Assembly: GCF_014647475.1 (NCBI RefSeq) | Contig: NZ_BMPG01000001.1 | Coordinates: 186,001-250,000, forward strand | DNA from: Halocalculus aciditolerans | Lineage (GTDB): Archaea; Halobacteriota; Halobacteria; Halobacteriales; Halobacteriaceae | DNA: 64,000 bases | Reading direction: 5' to 3' | Shown: piece by piece, positions 7,875-16,723 of the stretch | How the letters are laid out: each line of letters opens with the position of its first letter | How positions within the stretch are numbered: position 1 is the stretch's first letter | Program-made: the position numbers and the translations under genes | Notes under the pieces: generated by a model | Told to the model about the DNA's origin: nothing | What the model saw: only the letters and a program-made list of their open reading frames with translations | The model's database searches: none

Positions 7875-9698
7875 ATGGCAGACTCTAACAACGTTTCACG
7901 GCGTCGCTTCCTGCAGGCGACGGGTGGCGCGGCAGCCGCCGCCGCCCTCGCGGGCTGCAGTGGCGGTGACGGTGGCGAGACGACGACGACGAGCGGCGGG
8001 AACAACACGAACGCGACGACGCAGCAGACCACGGTCGACCTCGAAGGGACGACGGTCAACATGATCGCGTCGACGATCACGACCTTCGACCCGGTCGCGG
8101 CGACGGACACCGAGTCCGGCCGCGTCATCCAGCAGGTCTTCGACTGCCTGATGCAGTACCCGCAGGCGAAGACGAGCGTCACGGGTGAGCTGGCGACGGA
8201 CTTCAGCGTCTCCGACGACTACACGACGTACACGTTCACGCTCGCCGACGCCACCTACCACAACGGCGACTCGCTCAAAGCGAGCGACTTCGTCTACGCG
8301 TGGGAGCGCCTCGTCGCGTCCGATAAGAGCCGTCGCGCGTACTTCGCGCTCGACTCCATCGGCATCAAACACGAGAAGGACAGCGACGGCAACTACAAGT
8401 CCGGGACGCTCGGCGTCACTGCGGTCGACGACTCGACGCTCAAAGTCGAGCTCGAAGAGCCGTTCCACGCCACGAAGGAGATGCTCGCGTACACCTCCTT
8501 CGCGCCCGTTCCCGAGGGCATTGTCGGCGACATCGACGGGTACGACGGCGAGATGGAGTACAACAAGTTCGCCTCCGAGAAGCCCATCGGGAACGGTCCC
8601 TTCGAGATGAACACGTACTCGAAGGGGACGGAGGTCGCACTCGACAAGTACGACGACTACTACGGGACGAAGGCCGCGGCGGACCACATTCACTGGCAGA
8701 TCATCGAGGACCCGAACGCGTACTACGAGTTCACGATGAACAAGAACGCGGACATCGTGAACGACTTCCCGACGTCGAAGTACGACCCGAAGAAGGTCAA
8801 CGTCGACCACACGACGGACTTCGGCGCAGACGTCGGGACGTACGGCCCCGTCCGTAACGGCGAGACGATGAACTACGTCGGGAACACGCCGCTGAACACC
8901 TATTACATCGGGTTCAACATGAAGAGCGTGCCGAAGCCGGTTCGGCAGGCCTTCGCGTACGCGATGAACCAGCAGACGATGGTCCAGGAAGTGTTCAAGA
9001 ACCGCGGGACGCCCGCGTACTTCCTCACACCGCCGACAATCTTCCCGGGCGGTCCGAGCGCCGCGAAGGACCTCGCGAAGAACGAGTACCCCTACGGGTA
9101 CAACAAGAGCAAAATCGCGAAGGCCCGGCAGGTCATGGAGGACGCCGGCTACTCGGAGAGCAAGAAGTTCAACGTGACGTTCACGCAGTACGACTCCGAC
9201 TCGTGGGAGTCGATGGCGAAGATCCTGCGCGACCAGCTCGCGTCCGCGCACATCCAGATGAACATCCAGCGCGTTCCGTTCTCAACGCTCACCCAGCGCG
9301 GCCGTCAAGGGCAGCTCGAGGCGTACTCGCTCGGGTGGGTGGCCGACTGGCCGGCCGCGGACAACTTCTTGCAGCTCCTGAACCCGCCGCAGACGGACAC
9401 GTCGCTCAAGGGTCCGATCAGCTATCTGAACTGGACGGCGGAGAACGGTGACGCGGCGGAGAAGGCGACGAAGGCCTACCAGACCGTGAGGGACAACCCC
9501 GCGCCGACGGACGAGGCGCAGCAGAAGCGCGACGCCGCCTACAAGAAGATGGAGAAGGCGAACTGGGAGGACGTCGGCTTCCTAAACATCTACAACGGCC
9601 TGCGCGAGGTCATGTGGTACGACAACGTCGAGGGTCTGAAGCCGTTCGGCGGGATGGGCTTCAGCCGCTACAAGCTGAACGAAGTCAGCACGAAGTAA
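7875..9698 (+). CDS. dppA: Peptide ABC transporter substrate-binding lipoprotein
   Basis: 607 residues of the SBP family 5 (DppA/OppA). The N-terminus has a twin-arginine signal (SRRRFLQATGG) and lipobox LAGC, followed by a Gly/Asn/Thr-rich linker; so it is exported folded and anchored as a lipoprotein outside the membrane. The SBP5 core follows: LATDFSVSDDYTTYTFTLAD, YHNGDSLKASDFVYAWERL, KPIGNGPFEMNTYSKG, RQAFAYAMNQQTMVQEVF. First gene of a five-gene importer operon; it is separated from the permease by 194 bp, so it may be made in excess. Confidence 0.93.
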   Translation: MADSNNVSRRRFLQATGGAAAAAALAGCSGGDGGETTTTSGGNNTNATTQQTTVDLEGTTVNMIASTITTFDPVAATDTESGRVIQQVFDCLMQYPQAKTSVTGELATDFSVSDDYTTYTFTLADATYHNGDSLKASDFVYAWERLVASDKSRRAYFALDSIGIKHEKDSDGNYKSGTLGVTAVDDSTLKVELEEPFHATKEMLAYTSFAPVPEGIVGDIDGYDGEMEYNKFASEKPIGNGPFEMNTYSKGTEVALDKYDDYYGTKAAADHIHWQIIEDPNAYYEFTMNKNADIVNDFPTSKYDPKKVNVDHTTDFGADVGTYGPVRNGETMNYVGNTPLNTYYIGFNMKSVPKPVRQAFAYAMNQQTMVQEVFKNRGTPAYFLTPPTIFPGGPSAAKDLAKNEYPYGYNKSKIAKARQVMEDAGYSESKKFNVTFTQYDSDSWESMAKILRDQLASAHIQMNIQRVPFSTLTQRGRQGQLEAYSLGWVADWPAADNFLQLLNPPQTDTSLKGPISYLNWTAENGDAAEKATKAYQTVRDNPAPTDEAQQKRDAAYKKMEKANWEDVGFLNIYNGLREVMWYDNVEGLKPFGGMGFSRYKLNEVSTK

Positions 9699-9892
9699 CG
9701 TCCGCTGGCTGACCGTCCGTTTTCCTTTCGCGAGTTTAGCACGCGGAGCGTTCGATAAATCTCTCGATATCAGGGAGGATAGCGGCGTTATCCGCGGATT
9801 TCTGGACGGGCGAAAGCATAAGACATAACCCCCCTCTATCCCAAAGTTCGGGCAAGTATGGCCGTGCGAATGGTCCACTTGGATGTGGTTCG
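9699..9892 (+). other. Spacer between dppA and dppB with possible attenuator
   Basis: A T-rich run (CCGTTTTCCTTT, 9716-9727) follows the dppA stop and could be an archaeal-type terminator that lets only part of transcription enter the permease genes. A short dyad GGATA...TTATCC lies at about 9776-9792, and an AT-rich GCATAAGACATAAC near 9816-9829 could be an internal promoter. No gene is visible. Confidence 0.35.
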
Positions 9893-10939
9893 ATGAGTCG
9901 GTGGCAGTACTTCGCCCGCCGACTCCTCCTCTCGATCCCGGTCGTGATCTTCGGTACGACGATCACGTTTATACTCATCAGAATGGGGCCGCTCGACCCG
10001 GCGGCCGCCATCGTGGGACCGAGCGGGGCGAGCGCCGCACAGATGCAACAGATCCGCCAGCAGCTCGGGTTGACGAAGCCGCTCTGGCAGCAGTACATTC
10101 AGTTCATGGTCGACCTCTTCACGTTCCACCTCGGGAACTCCTGGGTCTTCTCGCCGGGCGCGAAAGCCTACACGCTCATCGTGCAGTTCGCGCCGCGGAC
10201 GATCTGGCTCGGGTTCTGGTCGGTCATCATCGCGCTGTTCGTCGGGATCCCGCTCGGGTTCTACGCGGGCCTGAATCCGAACACGCTCCCGGACTACTTC
10301 GCGTCCTTCGGCGGGATCGTCTGGCGCGCGATGCCGAACTTCTGGCTCGCCATCATCCTACTGAGCGTGCTGAGTCAGTCCGATAAGCTCCTCGGGTTCA
10401 GCTGGACGCATTTCATCGTCCAGACGAGCATCGTTACCCCGCCGGACTTGTCCTTCTTCGTCCACCCCGTCCACAAGCTCGTAACCGACCCCGGTGGCTG
10501 GGCCGCCTCATTCGTGAAGGCGTTCAAGATGGTGATCCCGGGTGCGGTCGTGCTCGGCTCCGCGTCGATGGGGAACGAGATGCGGATCGGCCGCACCGCC
10601 GTGCTGGAGACGATCAACTCGAACTACGTCGAGACCGCTCGCGCGAAGGGCGTCTCCCGGCGGTCGATCGTCTGGAAGCACGTCTTCCGGAACGCCCTCA
10701 TCCCGCTCGTCCCGATCATCACCGGCGAGATCTTCCTCCTGATCGGGGGAAGCGTCTTCGTCGAGACCGTCTTCGCCATCAACGGCCTCGGCTACCTGTT
10801 CTTCCAGGCGGCCATCAACGCGGACCTCCCGCTCATCGGGTCGCTGATGTTCATCTTCATCCTCATCATCGTGTTCACGAACATCCTCCAGGACTTCCTG
10901 TACACCCTGATCGACCCGCGCGTCGGGTACGACGACTAA
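9893..10939 (+). CDS. dppB: Peptide ABC transporter permease, DppB type
   Basis: 348 residues, six predicted membrane helices. DppB landmarks: an N-terminal helix (RRLLLSIPVVIFGTTITFIL), LGLTKPLWQQYIQFMVDLF, HLGNSW, the long external loop near 170-205, the EAA loop (ETARAKGVSRRSIVWKHVFR) and VETVFAINGLGYLFFQAA. Forms the channel with DppC, 4 bp downstream. Start ATG at 9893. Confidence 0.93.
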   Translation: MSRWQYFARRLLLSIPVVIFGTTITFILIRMGPLDPAAAIVGPSGASAAQMQQIRQQLGLTKPLWQQYIQFMVDLFTFHLGNSWVFSPGAKAYTLIVQFAPRTIWLGFWSVIIALFVGIPLGFYAGLNPNTLPDYFASFGGIVWRAMPNFWLAIILLSVLSQSDKLLGFSWTHFIVQTSIVTPPDLSFFVHPVHKLVTDPGGWAASFVKAFKMVIPGAVVLGSASMGNEMRIGRTAVLETINSNYVETARAKGVSRRSIVWKHVFRNALIPLVPIITGEIFLLIGGSVFVETVFAINGLGYLFFQAAINADLPLIGSLMFIFILIIVFTNILQDFLYTLIDPRVGYDD

Positions 10940-10943
10940 ACCA

Positions 10944-12389
10944 ATGAGCGACACACAAACCAACGAGACGAAACCCCTCCGGCAGCGAATCGCCGAGAAC
11001 CCGCGTCCGGCGGCGATATGGGCGGCGATCGGCGCCGTCCTGATCGGCGTGGAGCTCGGCGCGCTCCTTCAAGCGGTCGTCGCCGTGCTCGACGCGTTCT
11101 TGAACCTCATCCCGGGCGTCACGCCCGAGATGGTCGCATCGATCGATAGCGCGTTCGCGGCTATCCCGACGCTCCTCTCCCGGGACGTGATACCGAACCA
11201 GGGCTACTGGAACGGCCAGCAGTACGTCGGCACGTTCTTCCACCTGTCGCCGGCGACGGCGTGGGCGATCCGCGTTGTTCTCGTGTACGCGTACGCCGCC
11301 GTCTTCCTCTACTGGTGCTGGGACGGCTACAAGCGCTACCGCGCGCACTACCGCGACGTCGACTGGACGCCGCGGGACGACGTCGTCGACCGGTTCAGCC
11401 GGCACAGCTGGGGGAAGTTCGGGATGGTCGTCGTCGTGTTCTTCCTCGTGATGGCAGTGTTCGCGCCGACGCTCGGCACGACGACCGCAGAAGAGAACAT
11501 TATGCGGCCGTACTCGCACTCCTTCAACTACTGGGACAACAGCACGCAGTCGGTGCAGAACATCACGCAGGGCGCGGCGAACATCCACACCGGGTCGTCC
11601 GGCGCGGGTGACGAGAACGTCGGCCCGCTCACGTACGATCGCTACGGCAGATACCATCCGTTCGGCACGGTGACGAACGGGAAGGACCTCTTCACGGAGG
11701 TTGTGTTGGGGGCGAGGGTGTCGCTTGCGATCGGTATCGTCTCCATCGTCGTCTCCGGGCTGATCGCGCTCGCGCTCGGGATGCTCACGGCGTACTATAA
11801 GGGCGTGCTGGACCTCGTGACGGTCGTCACGTCCGACTCCGTGCAGTCGATCCCGACTATCATGCTGTTGATCCTCGTGACCACGGTGTTCTCGCGCACC
11901 GCGATCGCGAAGGTCTACGACGGGGCGCTGTTGATCATCCTGATCTTCAGCCTCGTCTACTGGCCGTACCTCTGGCGCTCGCTGCGCGGCCCCGCGTTCC
12001 AGGTCTCGGAGGAGGAGTGGATCGACGCGGCGAAGTCCTACGGGCAGTCGCCGTTCCAGATCATGAAGAAGCACATGGCCCCGTACGTCATCAGCTACGT
12101 GCTCATCTACGCGTCGCTCTCGCTCGGCGGCATCATCATCGGCGTCGCCGGCCTGTCCTTCCTCGGTCTCGGCATCAGCGCGCCCACGCCGGAATGGGGG
12201 CGGATAATCGCCGACGGGCAGAACTACGTCGCGACCCAGTCCTGGCACATCTCGCTGATTCCGGGTATCTGCATCACGCTCGTCGTCACCGGTTTCAACG
12301 CGTTCGGTGACGGCATCCGCGACGCCATCGACCCGCAGTCCGACGGCGGCGCTGACGAGGCCGCGGCGGCCGGGGGTGGTGGCGCGTGA
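10944..12389 (+). CDS. dppC: Peptide ABC transporter permease, DppC type
   Basis: 481 residues, longer than bacterial DppC because of an N-terminal membrane extension (about residues 1-150, with two or three helices) before the classic DppC start (SRHSWGKFGMVVVVFFLVMAVFAP). The core has YHPFGTVTNGKDLFTEVVLGARVSL, the EAA loop (DAAKSYGQSPFQIMKKHM) and GLSFLGLGISAPTPEWG. Long N-termini like this are common in haloarchaeal DppC proteins. The stop overlaps the GTG start of the ATPase gene (GTGA). Confidence 0.93.
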   Translation: MSDTQTNETKPLRQRIAENPRPAAIWAAIGAVLIGVELGALLQAVVAVLDAFLNLIPGVTPEMVASIDSAFAAIPTLLSRDVIPNQGYWNGQQYVGTFFHLSPATAWAIRVVLVYAYAAVFLYWCWDGYKRYRAHYRDVDWTPRDDVVDRFSRHSWGKFGMVVVVFFLVMAVFAPTLGTTTAEENIMRPYSHSFNYWDNSTQSVQNITQGAANIHTGSSGAGDENVGPLTYDRYGRYHPFGTVTNGKDLFTEVVLGARVSLAIGIVSIVVSGLIALALGMLTAYYKGVLDLVTVVTSDSVQSIPTIMLLILVTTVFSRTAIAKVYDGALLIILIFSLVYWPYLWRSLRGPAFQVSEEEWIDAAKSYGQSPFQIMKKHMAPYVISYVLIYASLSLGGIIIGVAGLSFLGLGISAPTPEWGRIIADGQNYVATQSWHISLIPGICITLVVTGFNAFGDGIRDAIDPQSDGGADEAAAAGGGGA

Positions 12390-13636
12390 GCCAGACGACG
12401 CAGGTGTCGCGCGACGCGCGCGGCGACGAAGACCCACTCCTCTCCGTGCAGGACCTGCAGACGGTCTTCTACACGGACAAGGAGACGATCCGCGCCGTCG
12501 ACGGCGTGTCCTACGACATCTACCGCGGCGAAACAGTCGGAATCGTCGGGGAGTCCGGGAGCGGGAAGTCCGTCACGGCGCGCTCCATCATGGGGCTCGT
12601 CGACTCGCCCGGCCGCATCGAGCGCGGCCGCATCGAGTTCCGCGACCTCGACACCGTGCGGCGCTGCGCGAAGAAGTTCTCGCGACACACGGTCGACCTG
12701 ACCGACGTCGCTGAAGGCGAAATCGACGACGCCATCGCGGAGCGCGCGGACGACGACGACTTCATCTTCGTCGAGGAGCGCGACGGCGACGGGAACATCA
12801 CGCGCGGGTTCGTCGACACGTCGAGCGCGACCGAAGACCAGATGCGCTCGGTCCGCGGGTCGGGCATCGCGATGGTCTTCCAGGACCCGCTCACCTCCCT
12901 CAACCCCGTCTACACGGTCGGGAACCAGATCGTCGAAGCCATCGAACTCCACCAGGACTTGAGCGGGAAGGCCGCGGAGAAGGAGGCCATCCAGCTCTTA
13001 GAGGACGTCGGGATTCCGGACGCCAAACGCCGGCTGGACGAGTACCCCCACCAGTTCTCCGGCGGGATGCGACAGCGCGCCGTCATCGCGATGGCGCTCG
13101 CCTGCGACCCCGAACTCCTCATCTGCGACGAGCCGACGACGGCGCTCGACGTGACGATTCAGGCGCAGATCCTCGAACTCCTCGAGGACCTCCAGGACGA
13201 ACGCGACCTCGGCATCATGTTCATCACGCACGACATGGGCGTCATCGCCGAAATCGCGGACCGCGTGAACGTGATGTACGCGGGCGAAGTCGTCGAGCGC
13301 GCGCCGGTCGTCGAGCTGTTCGACGCGCCGAAACACCCCTACACGGAAGGACTGCTCTCCTCGATTCCGGGGCGGAACCCGGGCGCGGAGCGCCTCTCGA
13401 CCATCGAGGGCGACGTGGAGACGCCGAACTCGCCGGCGACGTCCTGCCGGTTCGCGGCGCGCTGCCCGAAGGCGTTCGCGGAGTGCGAAGCCGTCCACCC
13501 GGCGTCCGTGAGCGTCACCGAGGACAGCGCGGTAGAGCACACGGCGCGCTGCCTGCTCTACCCCGACGACGTCGGGCGGGAGGAGGCCGTCGAGCTGCAT
13601 CGCTCGCGAAGTAACGTGACGGAGGATTCGCTATGA
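12386..13636 (+). CDS. dppD: Peptide ABC transporter ATPase, DppD type
   Basis: 416 residues. Walker A GESGSGKS (55-62), Q-loop FQDP (165-168), signature FSGGMRQR, Walker B LLICDEPTTALD, H-loop THD. An acidic insertion of about 60 residues (90-150) separates Walker A from the Q-loop. The C-terminal oligopeptide/dipeptide region has four cysteines (SCRFAARCPKAFAEC plus RC), the arrangement proposed to bind a 4Fe-4S cluster in related ATPases. GTG start overlaps the dppC stop; ATGA overlap with dppF. Confidence 0.93.
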   Translation: MSQTTQVSRDARGDEDPLLSVQDLQTVFYTDKETIRAVDGVSYDIYRGETVGIVGESGSGKSVTARSIMGLVDSPGRIERGRIEFRDLDTVRRCAKKFSRHTVDLTDVAEGEIDDAIAERADDDDFIFVEERDGDGNITRGFVDTSSATEDQMRSVRGSGIAMVFQDPLTSLNPVYTVGNQIVEAIELHQDLSGKAAEKEAIQLLEDVGIPDAKRRLDEYPHQFSGGMRQRAVIAMALACDPELLICDEPTTALDVTIQAQILELLEDLQDERDLGIMFITHDMGVIAEIADRVNVMYAGEVVERAPVVELFDAPKHPYTEGLLSSIPGRNPGAERLSTIEGDVETPNSPATSCRFAARCPKAFAECEAVHPASVSVTEDSAVEHTARCLLYPDDVGREEAVELHRSRSNVTEDSL

Positions 13637-14976
13637 GCACCACCGAGACCACAGACGCGGAGTCGCTCGGAACGGACGTCCCGACCGGCGAGACGCTCGT
13701 CTCCGTGCGGAACCTGAAGACGTACTACGAGGACAACCAGCTCATCGGTGGGAACCCGGTGAAGGCCGTCGACGGCGTCTCCTTCGACGTGAAGAAGGGG
13801 GAGACGCTCGGGCTCGTCGGCGAGTCCGGCTGCGGGAAGACGACGCTCGGCCGCACCCTGATGCGACTGGAGGAGGCGACCGACGGCACGGTCGACTACA
13901 AGGGCCTGGACGTCACGACGCTCTCCGGGAGCGACCTGAAGCGCTGGCGGAAGGAAGTCCAGATGGTCTTTCAGGACCCGGACTCCAGTCTCAACGACCG
14001 GATGACGGTCGGCGAAATCATCCGCGAACCCCTCGACGTGCACGACGTCGGGACGATGGACGAGCGGAAGGAACGCGTCCGCGAGCTCCTCTCGACGGTC
14101 GGCCTCCAGCCGGAGCACTACTTCCGCTACCCCCACCAGTTCTCCGGCGGGCAGCGCCAGCGCATCGGCATCGCCCGCGCGCTCGCCCTCGACCCGGACT
14201 TCGTCGTCCTCGACGAGCCCGTGTCCGCCCTCGACGCGTCCGTGCAGGCGAAGATCATCAACCTCCTCGAGGACCTCCAGGAGGAGTTCGGGCTCTCCTA
14301 CCTCTTCATCGCGCACGACCTCTCCGTCGTCCGCCACATCTGCGACCGCGTCGCCGTGATGTACCTCGGGAACATCATGGAAATCGGCCCCGTCGACGAG
14401 CTGTTCGAGGAGCCGGCGAACCCCTACACGCACTCCCTCCTCTCCGCGATTCCGGAGCCCGACCCGTCCGCCGGCGGGAACCGAATCACGCTCCGCGGGA
14501 CGCCGCCGAGCCCGCGCGACCCGCCGGCCGGCTGTCCGTTCAGCACGCGGTGTCCGGCGAAAATCCGCCCGGAGCCGTACCGCGACATCGACGACGACGT
14601 CTGGGAGCGCATCGAGGTGTTCCGCGAAGTCGTCCGCGAACGCACCCGCATGGAAGTCGGGCTCTCCGAGCGCGCGAAACGCCTCCTCGGCCTGGAGGAA
14701 CCAGTGACGGTCTCCGACACCGCGACCGACCTCTTCGGTGACGTCGACGCACCCCCGCAGGTGATGGAGCACGTCGACGAAGCCGTCGAACTCGCGGACG
14801 CCGACGACCCCGAGGCCGCGCGCGCCTACCTCAAAGACGAGTTCGGCTCCGTCTGCGACACCGACCGCCCCGACCAGCACGAGGTCTCCACCACCGGCCG
14901 GATGAGCCTCTGTCACCGCCACGACTCCGACGAGTACGAAGAACCCGGCGAGTTCTTCGCCGGCCACTACGAGTAG
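13633..14976 (+). CDS. dppF: Peptide ABC transporter ATPase, DppF type
   Basis: 447 residues. Walker A GESGCGKT (63-70), Q-loop FQDP, signature FSGGQRQR, Walker [13 protein letters not shown]-loop AHD. The C-terminal region is expanded: about 100 residues lie between cysteines C301/C307 and C408/C427, whereas most bacterial homologues have them close together. The four cysteines could still form an iron-sulfur or metal site. Works as a heterodimer with DppD. Translationally coupled to dppD (ATGA). Confidence 0.93.
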   Translation: MSTTETTDAESLGTDVPTGETLVSVRNLKTYYEDNQLIGGNPVKAVDGVSFDVKKGETLGLVGESGCGKTTLGRTLMRLEEATDGTVDYKGLDVTTLSGSDLKRWRKEVQMVFQDPDSSLNDRMTVGEIIREPLDVHDVGTMDERKERVRELLSTVGLQPEHYFRYPHQFSGGQRQRIGIARALALDPDFVVLDEPVSALDASVQAKIINLLEDLQEEFGLSYLFIAHDLSVVRHICDRVAVMYLGNIMEIGPVDELFEEPANPYTHSLLSAIPEPDPSAGGNRITLRGTPPSPRDPPAGCPFSTRCPAKIRPEPYRDIDDDVWERIEVFREVVRERTRMEVGLSERAKRLLGLEEPVTVSDTATDLFGDVDAPPQVMEHVDEAVELADADDPEAARAYLKDEFGSVCDTDRPDQHEVSTTGRMSLCHRHDSDEYEEPGEFFAGHYE

Positions 14977-15375
14977 ATGCCGGCCCGGCGGACCCGTAGA
15001 CTCCTCGACCTCGCGTACTACGCGGCCGCCGTCACCGCCCTGCTCACCGCCGTCTTCGCCGTTCCGAGTTTCGCCCTCTTCGACGGCTGGCTCACCGTCA
15101 AGTACGGGCTCTTCGTCGCCGGCTTCCTCCTCTTCGGCTACTCGCTCTTCCGCCTCCGACCCGTCGCGCCCTACTCGGACGGCGAGAAACTCCAAGTCGC
15201 CGCCGAGGACGAAGACGGCTTCCTCCAGCGCACCGTGAACCGCCTCCCGCCGCTCCGAGACGACCCCCTCCCGCCCGACGGCCGGTACGGCGACGGCGTG
15301 AAACTCTTCGCCGCCAGCCTCCTCGTCCTCGTCACCTCCTTCCTCATGGAAGTCGCGTTCGGCGTGGCGAAGTAA
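14977..15375 (+). CDS. Small membrane protein at the end of the dpp operon (DUF7555-like)
   Basis: 132 residues with three hydrophobic stretches (about 12-32, 38-58 and 108-128) and a hydrophilic middle rich in Pro/Asp/Arg. The ATG follows the dppF stop with no gap, so it belongs to the operon. I believe this is a haloarchaeal family catalogued as DUF7555; the name is from memory. No function is known; position suggests an accessory role in peptide uptake or simple cotranscription. Confidence 0.65.
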   Translation: MPARRTRRLLDLAYYAAAVTALLTAVFAVPSFALFDGWLTVKYGLFVAGFLLFGYSLFRLRPVAPYSDGEKLQVAAEDEDGFLQRTVNRLPPLRDDPLPPDGRYGDGVKLFAASLLVLVTSFLMEVAFGVAK

Positions 15376-15949
15376 ACGCGGTTCTCGGCCGCATCGCGGC
15401 CGAGAACCGCGAGTAGGCGAGCGGTGGCGAGAACGACGTTCTCGCTCGCAACCGGAACGCGAAGCGTTCCGGTGACGGGAGCGACCAGGGTGGGACGCGA
15501 AGTGGTTCGAAACGGCGAAGCCGTTTCGTCATGCCGAGAGACGCGGAGCGTCTCTCGTAGCACGTCCCACTTGCCGTACGGGCGACTCGTGGGTCGCCCG
15601 TACAACGCAGGGAGCGACACGCGAGCAGCGCGGTTCGGAGCGACGACCGCAGGGGGGAGTGAGAACCGCGAAACGGCGAGCGGGGAGCTATGCGACCCGC
15701 GAGCCAGCGCGACTCCGGAAGGAGCGAGCGACTGAGAACCGTTTCCTCATCGGGAGCGTTGCCGAGCGCGACATGCCGCTCGCCCCTTTCAGCCGTGATG
15801 CGGCAACGGCTGTCTGATTGTCCGAATCGCGCGGCTCGCGGCTTCGCCGCTCGCGTTTTCGCGGTTTTCAGCCGTTTCACGGCTGAAAACCGCGTGTGTT
15901 TCGGTAGCGAGGCGTCAAGTTTTACCGCGTCTGGCAGTGATACGCGGGT
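15376..15949. repeat. Gene-free 574-bp train of perfect hairpins
   Basis: No credible gene. The stretch is a succession of perfect inverted repeats with tiny loops: 15377-15411 (16-bp arms, loop ATC), 15429-15443 (7 bp), 15452-15472 (9 bp, GAA), 15508-15528 (9 bp, GAA), 15535-15557 (10 bp, GGA), 15576-15603 (11 bp, TCGTGG), 15838-15850 (5 bp, TTC) and 15860-15894 (16 bp, TTC). The first sits 2 bp after a stop codon and can act as a terminator. Modules recur at 25957-26320. The last 50 bp hold the promoter of the next gene. Confidence 0.75.
15377..15411 (+). terminator. 16-bp perfect hairpin after the dpp operon
   Basis: Arms 15377-15392 and 15396-15411 are perfectly complementary (CGCGGTTCTCGGCCGC), loop ATC. 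It begins 2 bp after the stop of the last operon gene. There is no U-tract, so the terminator role is inferred from position. Confidence 0.55.
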
Positions 15950-16483
15950 ATGGTGAAGGACGCGCCGGAGGAGAGCGGCGACGAGCACGGATTGGTGTCC
16001 GAGGCAGCGAAGAAGGACGCGTGGTCGCAGACGCTGGAGGACATGACCGCGCTCGCCGACGAGTACGAGGCGGAGGGGTGGGAGACGATTCGCGTCCACG
16101 TCGGGCAGGTCGGCTGCGAGTCGGTGGACGTGGGCGAGTCGGACCGGTTCGGGTTCGTGCACGTCGTCCCGGGGGACAAGGCGGACGCCATCGAGGCGGC
16201 CGTCGAGGACGCCGGCTTCCCGCAGTTCGACGTCTACCGGAAGGAGGTCGAAGGGACGGTGTTCTTCGTGCTCGTGCTCCTCGACCCGGCGACGGAGACT
16301 GCGGTGTTCATCGCGGCGTCGTACAAACTCGGGGACGCGGAGGGCGTCGCCGTCGCCGCCGAACGCGAAGGCGTCGTGTTCTCGCATCTTCAGCGCCTCG
16401 ACGGCACGCACGTCGCGTCCTTCGAGCACGAGGCCTACGAGAAGTTCTTCCCCGACATCGACCGCCTCCTCCCCGAGGAGTAA
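15950..16483 (+). CDS. Conserved haloarchaeal protein (DUF7529-like)
   Basis: 177 residues, acidic, soluble. Predicted alpha/beta with WETIRVHVGQVGCES, RFGFVHVVPGDKADAIEAAV, TVFFVLVLLDPATETAVFIAASY and a C-terminal KFFPDIDRLLP. I recognise it as a widespread haloarchaeal hypothetical (I believe DUF7529) with no known function. One internal cysteine only; no metal site or catalytic motif is obvious. It stands alone after the hairpin spacer. ATG at 15950. Confidence 0.65.
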   Translation: MVKDAPEESGDEHGLVSEAAKKDAWSQTLEDMTALADEYEAEGWETIRVHVGQVGCESVDVGESDRFGFVHVVPGDKADAIEAAVEDAGFPQFDVYRKEVEGTVFFVLVLLDPATETAVFIAASYKLGDAEGVAVAAEREGVVFSHLQRLDGTHVASFEHEAYEKFFPDIDRLLPEE

Positions 16484-16539
16484 GCCGACGCTCCGCCGCA
16501 CTGCGGCCGAAAACCGCGGGCGGGCGGACACGGGCTGAC

Positions 16540-16565
16540 GCGAGTTCCGCCCCGCGAGAACTCGC
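16540..16565 (+). terminator. Hairpin after the DUF7529-like gene
   Basis: Arms GCGAGTTC (16540-16547) and GAACTCGC (16558-16565) are perfectly complementary around a 10-nt loop, 57 bp downstream of the stop. Position suggests a transcript-end structure; the remaining spacer up to 16723 shows only a weak TATA-like GTGTATTTC near 16650. Confidence 0.4.
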
Positions 16566-16723
16566 GGTGGTCGAATCGGCGACGCGTGTGTGTCACGCGA
16601 GTGCGGCGGCGCGAGGTAGGGATCGGTGTCGCGGACGGTGAGGGCCGGTGTATTTCTGTGGATGTCGGGTAGTCGGTGTATGTCTCGTGCTGGGTGTCGC
16701 GTCGTCGCCGGTGGCGCGTCGTG

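Noticed and set aside
15690-15956. Open frames within the hairpin spacer
   Set aside because: Composed of inverted repeats; encoded peptides mirror each other and recur in the second spacer as repeat translations, not as proteins.
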